Assembly (NCBI RefSeq): GCF_024170405.1
Contig: NZ_JALJYC010000023.1
Span: 1-45,897, forward strand
Length of the DNA: 45,897 nt
Direction: 5' to 3'
Source: Neisseria perflava
GTDB taxonomy: Bacteria > Pseudomonadota > Gammaproteobacteria > Burkholderiales > Neisseriaceae
The translations under genes and the position numbers were made by a program. Below, in pieces: positions 40,356-45,897 of the stretch. Under the pieces are notes generated by a model, which was given only the letters and a program-made list of their open reading frames with translations, was not told the origin of the DNA and ran no database searches. Within the stretch, counting starts at the first letter, position 1; each line of letters begins with the position of its first letter.

Positions 40356-41579
40356 ATGGCAAGTGGCAATCCGCTGATGAATGCGGTCAACAGCATTAGC
40401 CTGGTCAAACAAATCGTGGTCGGGCTGGTTTTGGGTATTTTGGTCGGCTGGGCGGCGCCCTCAGCCGGTTTGGCCGTTGGCTTGTTTGGCGCTTTGTTTG
40501 TCGGTGCATTGAAAGCGATTGCGCCGATTTTGGTGTTTGTGTTGGTGGTGTCGGCGATTGCGCAGCACCGTGAGGGCAATGAAGCCCATATCAAACCGAT
40601 TTTGTGGCTGTATCTGCTGGGCACGTTTGCCGCCGCTTTGGTGGCGGTTATCGCCAGCATGGCTTTCCCGACCACGATTATTTTGGCTTCTGCCGGCGAT
40701 GTGTCCACCGCGCCGCCTTCCGGTATCGTCGAGGTATTGAAAGGTCTGCTGATGAAGCTGGTGTCCAACCCGATTAGCGCATTGGCGGACGCCAACTATA
40801 TCGGTATTTTGGCTTGGGCGCTGGTATTGGGCGCGGCATTGCGCCGCCACGGTTCGGACACCACCCGCCAAGTGGCGGCGGATATGGCCGATACCGTCTC
40901 TACCGTCGTCAAATGGGTGATTAAATTTGCCCCCATCGGTATTTTCGGCCTGGTGGCGACCACCATTGCCGAAACCGGTTTTACCGCTTTGGCCAGCTAT
41001 GCCAAATTGCTGGTGGTGCTGCTCGGCTGTATGCTGTTTATCGCCTTTATCGTCAACCCGCTGATTGTGTGGACGCAAATCCGCCGTAATCCTTATCCGC
41101 TGACGCTGATGTGTTTGCGCGAAAGCGGCGTGACGGCTTTCTTTACCCGCTCTTCCGCTGCGAATATTCCGGTTAATATGGCCTTGGCGAAAAAGCTGAA
41201 TTTGCACGAGGACACCTATTCCATCTCCATCCCGCTGGGTGCGACCATCAACATGGCGGGCGCGGCGATTACCATTACCGTCTTGACGATGGCGGCGGCC
41301 AATACGCTGGGCATCCATGTCGATTTTCTGACTGCATTGCTGTTGAGTCTGATGGCCACCGTCGGCGCCTGCGGCGCGTCTGGCGTGGCCGGCGGCTCGC
41401 TGCTGCTGATTCCGATGGCCTGCAGCCTGTTTGGGATTTCCGACGATATTTCCATGCAGGTGGTGGCCGTCGGCTTCATCATCGGCGTGATTCAGGATTC
41501 CGCCGAAACCGCGCTGAACTCTTCTACCGACGTATTGTTTACTGCGGCGGCGGATATGGGACGTCAGCGTAAGGCTTAG
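40356..41579 (+). CDS. sstT: serine/threonine:sodium symporter SstT
   Basis: SstT imports serine and threonine with sodium across the inner membrane (DAACS family). It has 407 residues and about 8-9 helices. Recognisable blocks are QIVVGLVLGILVGW, SAIAQHREGNEAHIKPILWLY, FFTRSSAANIPVNMALAKKL and SIPLGATINMAGAAITITVL, where the DAACS substrate and sodium sites lie. The start at 40356 has only a weak ribosome-binding site. It follows an unusually AT-rich leader. Confidence 0.95.
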   Translation: MASGNPLMNAVNSISLVKQIVVGLVLGILVGWAAPSAGLAVGLFGALFVGALKAIAPILVFVLVVSAIAQHREGNEAHIKPILWLYLLGTFAAALVAVIASMAFPTTIILASAGDVSTAPPSGIVEVLKGLLMKLVSNPISALADANYIGILAWALVLGAALRRHGSDTTRQVAADMADTVSTVVKWVIKFAPIGIFGLVATTIAETGFTALASYAKLLVVLLGCMLFIAFIVNPLIVWTQIRRNPYPLTLMCLRESGVTAFFTRSSAANIPVNMALAKKLNLHEDTYSISIPLGATINMAGAAITITVLTMAAANTLGIHVDFLTALLLSLMATVGACGASGVAGGSLLLIPMACSLFGISDDISMQVVAVGFIIGVIQDSAETALNSSTDVLFTAAADMGRQRKA

Positions 41580-41605
41580 TCTTTGATTATCTGTCGTAAA
41601 ATAGG

Positions 41606-41648
41606 AAAAGGCCGTCTGAAAACGCAAAATGTTTTCAGACGGCCTTTT
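41606..41648. terminator. 18-bp DUS terminator
   Basis: aaaaggccgtctgaaaac (41606-41623) and gttttcagacggcctttt (41631-41648), followed by TTG. It serves sstT and the convergent exoribonuclease. Confidence 0.88.
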
Positions 41649-41679
41649 TGTCAGATGGTTATCCGTTATTCATTTAGAT

Positions 41680-43548
41680 TCAGACGGCCACGCTTTGCGG
41701 CGCTACCGCTTTCACATAATTCAAGGCGATAAACTGTTTCTCCGAATCCACTTCGGTAATGTTCAGCAACACCTGCGATTTGGGCAGTGTATCAAACGGG
41801 ATACCGTTGGCGCGTGCCACCAGCGGCAGGCCGTCTATGCGCACCAAATCGTCTTTCCATACAGTTGCCACCAGCTCTTTTGTGCCCTGCTGCTCCAGAT
41901 ACACCAAACTCCAGTAGGCTTCCATCTGGCGTTGGAAATCGGCGTAAGCGGTGTAGGCGCTGTCGAAATCGCGCAGCGCGGCGAAGAGTTCGGCATCGTT
42001 TTTTTGGAACAGCGGCGCGGCGGTGTCGTCAATCAGACTAATCAGCTGCTTTTGGTTGATGTAGTCGGCGGCGCGGCGCAGCGGCGAGGTAAACCAGCCG
42101 TAATGCTGCACGCCCATGCCGATGTGCGGCTCGGATTGGGTGCTCATGCGCACTTTGCCGGAAGGCTGTACGCGGAACAGGCCGGGCAGCTTGTTTTCGT
42201 CCAACATCTGCGCCCAAGTGGAATTGGCCAGAATCATCATCTCGCTTACCAGCGTATCAATCGGCGCACCGCGTTCGCGGCGGGATACCGACACCGTGCC
42301 GTTTTCATCCACCTCAATACCGTAATCGTATTGCGGCGCACGGTTTTCTTCGTATTTGCCGCGCGCTTTTTGCAGGGCAATGCCGAATTGGTAAAACCAA
42401 ATCAAATCCTGATGGTGGGCAAACATGGCTTGGCCGTCTGAATCCAAACCGTTCTGCGCATTAAAATGCGGATCGATGGCTTGGATACGCAGGTTTTCCG
42501 CGATGTTGACCGCTTCGATTCTGCACACCGGTTCGCCGACATTGAAATCCGCATCCACCTCAAAATAAATGCTGACGGCGGGGCGGTATGCACCCGCGTC
42601 GAGGCTGAACGCGGCAATCCAGTTGTCCGGCAGCATGGTGATTTTGCCGTCGGGGAAATACACCGTGCTTTGGCGCTCGGCAATGGTTTTTTCCATGTCG
42701 CTGCCGCGAGTGATTGCCAGCGACGGCGCGGCGATGTGGATACCCACGCGCTTTACGCCGTCGCCCAAATCGGTCAGGCTCAAAGCGTCATCCACTTCGG
42801 TGGTGGAATCGTCATCAATCGAAAACGCCGCCACGTCTGCCTTAGGCAAGTCCGCCAATGCGGGCACGGCAATTTCGGGGAAGCCCGTGCCTTTGGGGAA
42901 ATATTTCATCTCAAAGCCGTCGAGCAGGTATTGCGGAATCGAGGCGATACCGCCGGTTTTTTTCGCCAGCTCGTAAGCGGAGATTTTCAGCGCCTCGGCC
43001 GCTTTGCTAAACGCCTTGTAGGTCAATGCCTGCTTGTCGGACGCGTGCAGAATCGTTTTCAAATCCGCCGCGATTTCAGACGGCATGTCGCCCGCCTGCA
43101 AGGCCGCCGCCCACGCCTCGATTTGCGCGTCCTGCTGTTTCTTGCGCTCGATGGCCGCCAGCGCCTGTTTCAGCGTTTCTTCAGGCGCGGCCTTGAATAC
43201 GCCTTTGGCCTTTTTGTAGAAATACATCGGCGCGGCATATAGCGCAATCAGCGTGGCCGCCAGCTCGGTTTTGCTGGGCGCATGGCCGTAATATTCTTCC
43301 GCAATCGCCTCGGCGCTAAACTCATCCGCGCCGCACACTTCCCACAGCAAATCGGTGTCAATATCCGCCGCTTCCGCCTGCGCCTTGTCCAAAAACGCCG
43401 CCATATCGCCGTCAAACTCAGCAAACACATTATTGGCCTTCACTTTGGTGCGTTTGCCGTGTTGGGTATCCACTTGGTAGGTGGCATCGTTTTTCTGCAC
43501 AACCGCAGCCACTTTAAACTGGCCGGATTCTTCGTAAAAAATATTCAT
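41680..43548 (-). CDS. RNase II-family (RNB domain) exoribonuclease
   Basis: This 622-residue protein is a 3'-5' exoribonuclease of the RNB family. The active-site aspartates are in FSIDDDSTTEVDDALSL around residue 245, and the RNB domain continues with GVKRVGIHIAAP and MSTQSEPHIGMG. The N-terminal half differs from RNase R: it begins MNIFYEESGQFKVAAVVQ rather than with cold-shock domains, a form common in betaproteobacteria. The C-terminus (LVRIDGLPLVARANG, VLLNITEVDSEKQFIALNYV) is an S1-like fold. It is monocistronic. I cannot say whether it acts as RNase II or as a specialised form. Confidence 0.85.
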   Translation of the reverse strand: MNIFYEESGQFKVAAVVQKNDATYQVDTQHGKRTKVKANNVFAEFDGDMAAFLDKAQAEAADIDTDLLWEVCGADEFSAEAIAEEYYGHAPSKTELAATLIALYAAPMYFYKKAKGVFKAAPEETLKQALAAIERKKQQDAQIEAWAAALQAGDMPSEIAADLKTILHASDKQALTYKAFSKAAEALKISAYELAKKTGGIASIPQYLLDGFEMKYFPKGTGFPEIAVPALADLPKADVAAFSIDDDSTTEVDDALSLTDLGDGVKRVGIHIAAPSLAITRGSDMEKTIAERQSTVYFPDGKITMLPDNWIAAFSLDAGAYRPAVSIYFEVDADFNVGEPVCRIEAVNIAENLRIQAIDPHFNAQNGLDSDGQAMFAHHQDLIWFYQFGIALQKARGKYEENRAPQYDYGIEVDENGTVSVSRRERGAPIDTLVSEMMILANSTWAQMLDENKLPGLFRVQPSGKVRMSTQSEPHIGMGVQHYGWFTSPLRRAADYINQKQLISLIDDTAAPLFQKNDAELFAALRDFDSAYTAYADFQRQMEAYWSLVYLEQQGTKELVATVWKDDLVRIDGLPLVARANGIPFDTLPKSQVLLNITEVDSEKQFIALNYVKAVAPQSVAV

Positions 43549-43627
43549 GTAGGGTTTCGGTGTTGGAATTTTTTGAGTGGGGGATTTTAACAGAATTATG
43601 GGGAAATGCCGTCTGAAAACAAAATAG

Positions 43628-43656
43628 AAAAACCGCCTGCTTTTGAAGGAAGGCGG
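43628..43656 (-). terminator. terminator of mini-locus copy 2
   Basis: ccgcct (43633-43638) and aggcgg (43651-43656) form a stem with an inner ctt/aag pairing. Read on the minus strand, five T residues follow. It matches the hairpin of copy 1 in place and sequence, though a little weaker. Confidence 0.65.
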
Positions 43657-43685
43657 GAAAACAGATGTTTTATTTTAACGGCATG

Positions 43686-43778
43686 CTATTGACTGAACAG
43701 CAGCACAAGCATTAAGATAGCCTTAATGACTGTACTGAGTTTCAGTCTGAGGCAGCCTTTTGGAGAGGTCTGTTTCAT
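43686..43778 (-). CDS. 30-residue hydrophobic peptide, copy 2 (candidate type I toxin)
   Basis: Second copy of the peptide at 8033-8125. It starts MKQTSPKGCLRLKL and then has the identical hydrophobic STVIKAILMLVLLFSQ. The stop is TAG instead of TAA. Within the last 20 codons the DNA is identical between copies, third positions included, while the flanks differ strongly. This suggests constraint on both strands or recent conversion. AAGGA lies in the loop of a hairpin 10 nt before the ATG. It has its own promoter (43859-43887). Confidence 0.7.
   Translation of the reverse strand: MKQTSPKGCLRLKLSTVIKAILMLVLLFSQ
43689..43718 (+). promoter_or_regulatory. possible antisense promoter inside peptide gene, copy 2
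   Basis: TTGACT (43689-43694) and TAAGAT (43713-43718), 18 bp apart, as in copy 1. Conservation is expected anyway because the coding sequence is identical, so this is weak support. Confidence 0.35.
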
Positions 43779-43838
43779 CTTGAAACCATCCTTTCTAGGG
43801 CTGGTTTCGCAATAAAGCCCCACTCCACTGGGGCTTTA
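43725..43838 (+). ncRNA. putative antisense RNA, copy 2 (candidate antitoxin)
   Basis: Inferred from the plus-strand boxes at 43689-43718 and the hairpin ending at 43838. The T-run after this hairpin is poor (TTTA), so the 3' end is less certain than for copy 1. Confidence 0.3.
43813..43838. terminator. leader hairpin, copy 2
   Basis: TAAAGCCCCA (43813-43822) pairs with TGGGGCTTTA (43829-43838) around a 6-nt loop. Two base pairs differ from copy 1 in both arms (A-T to T-A, and G-C to A-T), so the stem is kept by compensatory change. Confidence 0.6.
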
Positions 43839-43858
43839 CTGTTTCCAGCCCCACGCGC

Positions 43859-43887
43859 ATTATAATGATAATGCGATAGGCATACAA
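43859..43887 (-). promoter_or_regulatory. promoter of peptide mini-locus, copy 2
   Basis: On the minus strand TTGTAT (43882-43887), 17 bp and a perfect TATAAT (43859-43864). The spacer shares little with copy 1, but the boxes and distance are the same. The transcript would begin near GGGGCTGG. Confidence 0.65.
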
Positions 43888-43953
43888 TGCCGTCTGAACG
43901 GGGTTTACCGTAATCTCTGATTGCGCTTTAAAACCTGTTCAGACGGCCTTTTG

Positions 43954-44676
43954 CTATCCTGTGTTTTCCTCTTTTCCGAATATCGCCAACCATACCGCCC
44001 ACTGCTCATCTATCGGTGCGACAATTTCTACCGCTTTCCCATCGCCCAATCTGTGAAAACACAAAGAACGTGCGTGCAACATCAGCCGCTGCGTGCCGAC
44101 ATGTGCGGCAACGGCGTGGTTTTGGCGCAGGTCGCCATAATTGGTGTCTCCGACAATGGGGTGGAAAATATGTTTCAGATGGCGGCGCAGCTGGTGTTTG
44201 CGGCCGGTGTGCGGCGTGAGTTCCGCCCACGAATAGCGCGAGGTGGGGTAGCGCTGCGCCGATTGGAACGGCAGTTCGGTACGCGCCAGACAGCGGTAGT
44301 CGGTGACGGCTTCTTGCAAAGTTGCTTCAGTCAGCGCTTCGGCGATTTGGTCGGGCTGGTATTTGAGCGGGTAATCAATGGTATCGTGGTCGCCCAAATG
44401 ACCGCGCACCACCGCCCAATAGGTTTTGATGGTGGTTTTCTGCTCAAACTGCTGCGTTAAAGCGCGGGCGCTGTCGCTGTCGAGCGCAAACAGCAATACG
44501 CCCGAGGTTGGGCGGTCGAGACGGTGCACGGGGAATACGTGCCGCCCGATTTGGTCGCGCAGGGTCTGCATGACAAAGCGGGTTTCGTGGCGGTCAAGCC
44601 AGGAGCGGTGCATCAGCATACCGGCGGGTTTGTTGACGGCAATGCAATGGTTATCTTGATAAAGAATCTCGAGCAT
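43954..44676 (-). CDS. truC: tRNA pseudouridine synthase TruC-like (RluA family)
   Basis: This 240-residue enzyme isomerises a uridine in tRNA (U65 for TruC). The catalytic motif HRLDRPTSGVLLFA carries Asp54. Other family blocks are NKPAGMLMHRS, ELTPHTGRKHQLRRHL and HPIVGDTNYGD. The start at 44676 gives MLEILYQDNHCIAVNKPAG; the upstream extension carries a DUS and is not family-like. It is shorter than RluA/RluD forms with an S4 domain, which fits TruC. Confidence 0.88.
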   Translation of the reverse strand: MLEILYQDNHCIAVNKPAGMLMHRSWLDRHETRFVMQTLRDQIGRHVFPVHRLDRPTSGVLLFALDSDSARALTQQFEQKTTIKTYWAVVRGHLGDHDTIDYPLKYQPDQIAEALTEATLQEAVTDYRCLARTELPFQSAQRYPTSRYSWAELTPHTGRKHQLRRHLKHIFHPIVGDTNYGDLRQNHAVAAHVGTQRLMLHARSLCFHRLGDGKAVEIVAPIDEQWAVWLAIFGKEENTG

Positions 44677-44832
44677 GGGAAAGCGGCGCAGGCCGTCTGA
44701 AAAGTCAAAAGCGGATTCTGCCACAGGATTACCGGTTTGGGCATGTTTTCAGACGGCCTGCTTGTGATAATCGGCGGCGGCACCATATTCAAGCAGTTAA
44801 ACCACACATAATAAAATGAAAAAGGAATCATC

Positions 44833-45702
44833 ATGCGCACCATCCGCAAAATTTACGATGCGCCTACCAAGCATTGGGTGGGCGACGGCTTTCATGTCTC
44901 GCCGCTGTTTTCCCATATGGCGGAAGAGCGCCACACCAATCCGTTTTTAATGTTTGACTACGCCATGCCGATGGAGTTTGCGCCGAACGCGGGTCAGCCG
45001 CGCGGCGTGGGCGCCCATCCGCACAAAGGCTTTGAAACCGTTACCATCGCCTACTACGGCGAAGTGGCGCACCGCGACAGCAGCGGCGGAGGCGGCGTGA
45101 TTGCGCAGGGCGACGTGCAATGGATGACCGCTGGTGCGGGCATTGTGCATGAGGAATTTCACGCCGAATCCTTCGGCAAACGCGGCGGCCTGTTTGAAAT
45201 GGCGCAGCTGTGGATAAACCTGCCTGCCGCCCACAAAAACACCCCGCCGCGTTACCAACACTTGGCCGCCGCCGATATTCCGATGGTGGAGCTGGCCGGC
45301 GGCGCGGGCAGTCTGCGCCTGATTGCGGGCGAACGCGACGGCGTGAAAGGCGCGGCGGAAACCTTTACCGAGCTGAACGTATGGGATGTGAAGCTCAACC
45401 CGAACGGCGTGGCCGAACTGAGCGTTCCCGCCAAGCACAACCTCACCATCGCCGTGCGGCGCGGCAATGTGTGTTTTAACGATGAGGCACAAGCAGGCGC
45501 AACCCAACTCGTAACCTTCAATAATGAAGATGGCATAGTCCGGCTGCGAGCCGATGGAGAAGGTGCGGAACTTTTGCTCTTGAGCGGCGTGCCGATTGAC
45601 GAACCCATCGCCGCCTACGGCCCGTTTGTGATGAACACCCGCGCCGAATTGGTGCAGGCCTTTGCCGATTACAATAACGGCAAGTTCGGTCATTTAGCAT
45701 AA
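44833..45702 (+). CDS. pirin family protein
   Basis: This 289-residue cupin-type protein belongs to the pirin family. The metal ligands of the N-terminal cupin are His62 and His64 in AHPHKGFETVT and His106 and Glu108 in GAGIVHEEFH. Some bacterial pirins oxidise quercetin; others act on redox or metabolism, so the role is uncertain. AAAGGAATCATC precedes the ATG. It stands alone, 156 bp from the divergent truC start. Confidence 0.9.
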   Translation: MRTIRKIYDAPTKHWVGDGFHVSPLFSHMAEERHTNPFLMFDYAMPMEFAPNAGQPRGVGAHPHKGFETVTIAYYGEVAHRDSSGGGGVIAQGDVQWMTAGAGIVHEEFHAESFGKRGGLFEMAQLWINLPAAHKNTPPRYQHLAAADIPMVELAGGAGSLRLIAGERDGVKGAAETFTELNVWDVKLNPNGVAELSVPAKHNLTIAVRRGNVCFNDEAQAGATQLVTFNNEDGIVRLRADGEGAELLLLSGVPIDEPIAAYGPFVMNTRAELVQAFADYNNGKFGHLA

Positions 45703-45710
45703 GGTAAAAG

Positions 45711-45765
45711 CGGCAAGGCCGTCTGAAAAACCGCGCTTTCCGGTTTTCAGACGGCCTTTTTGCCG
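45711..45765 (+). terminator. inverted DUS terminator
   Basis: cggcaaggccgtctgaaaaaccg and cggttttcagacggcctttttgccg form a long stem with one bulged base and a CGCTTTC loop, ending the pirin gene. Confidence 0.85.
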
Positions 45766-45803
45766 TATTTCCCCGCCCGCCGCAAATCCGTTACAATAAA
45801 TCT

Positions 45804-45897
45804 AGGGGCTGTACTAGATAACTAGATTTATTCAAAATCATTTAGAATAAATCCCATGAAAAAAAGTCGACTGAGCCCTTATAAGCAAAACAAGCTA
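45804..45897 (+). mobile_element. left end of an IS1016-like element (cut by the window edge)
   Basis: The end sequence aggggctgtactagataac starts at about 45804 and resembles the IS1016 terminal repeat, which begins GGGGCTGTACTAGA. A transposase start follows at 45856. It belongs to the IS1595 family, common in Neisseria and Haemophilus. The right end lies outside the window. Confidence 0.8.
45856..45897 (+). CDS. IS1016-like transposase, N-terminal fragment (partial)
   Basis: Fourteen codons are visible (MKKSRLSPYKQNKL) and match the known start of IS1016 transposases (MRKSRLSQ.KQNKL). The gene runs off the right edge. Whether the full gene is intact cannot be told. Confidence 0.75.
   Translation, partial: MKKSRLSPYKQNKL

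Noticed and set aside
40461..41627. 388-residue frame opposite sstT
   Set aside because: Same reason: low-complexity His/Arg/Gln composition and full overlap with a clear transporter gene.
1..45897. CRISPR arrays, tRNA genes, prophage structural genes
   Set aside because: I looked for regularly spaced repeats, cloverleaf sequences ending in CCA-type acceptor stems and phage genes, and saw none.

Overview
The window is chromosomal DNA from a Neisseria species. The 10-mer DNA uptake sequence gccgtctgaa and its complement recur throughout, often as inverted pairs just after genes. It appears mostly as the AG form (aggccgtctgaa) with some AT forms (atgccgtctgaa). The products (BioH/ComF, TamAB, RlpA, PrfB, PurB, IspA, RNase P RNA) fit a betaproteobacterium. 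A complete cytochrome bd locus (cydABX-cydDC), a GH1 glucosidase and a tannase-type esterase point to a commensal rather than N. meningitidis or N. gonorrhoeae, which are known for relying on a cbb3 oxidase. The species assignment is inference.

Layout. 1-2.3 kb: the tail of a possible gene, then a Tat-exported alpha/beta hydrolase divergent from a LysR regulator. 2.3-5.9 kb: bioC, an AT-rich unknown gene and bioH on the minus strand, divergent from comF, then trmL. 6-8 kb: rlpA, a small unknown gene and ruvA. 8-13.3 kb: an ABC exporter, a patatin-like lipoprotein, prfB and a YdcF-like protein. 13.4-17.6 kb: purB, rsgA, xseB-ispA and rnpB. 17.6-25.8 kb: an ArcD-type antiporter (minus), then the respiratory operon cydA-cydB-cydX-cydD-cydC (plus). 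25.8-29.5 kb: an AT-rich accessory segment with a four-gene minus-strand cluster (small membrane protein, YfjP-like GTPase, YaaW/DUF3944 protein, zinc ribbon), a divergent XRE regulator and a DinJ/YafQ-type toxin-antitoxin pair. 29.5-33.6 kb: tannase-like lipoprotein, GH1 beta-glucosidase and homocysteine methyltransferase. 33.7-40 kb: tamA and tamB with a MITE-like element between them. 40.3-45.9 kb: sstT, an RNase II-family exoribonuclease, truC, a pirin, and the left end of an IS1016-like element cut by the window edge.

The most interesting observation is a pair of unlinked, near-identical mini-loci at 7974-8235 and 43628-43887. Each encodes on the minus strand a 30-residue peptide with a hydrophobic C-terminus. 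Each has its own consensus-like promoter (TTGTNT, 17 bp, TATAAT), a structured leader, a ribosome-binding site in a hairpin loop and a downstream terminator. A possible promoter on the opposite strand would give an antisense RNA covering the leader. The flanks and promoter spacers have diverged while the functional boxes, the peptide and the leader stem (through compensatory changes) are kept. This is the architecture of a type I toxin-antitoxin locus, and I could not match it to a described family. The second candidate system is the GTPase/YaaW cluster with its divergent regulator.

All calls are from reading sequence and translations; no database search was run.
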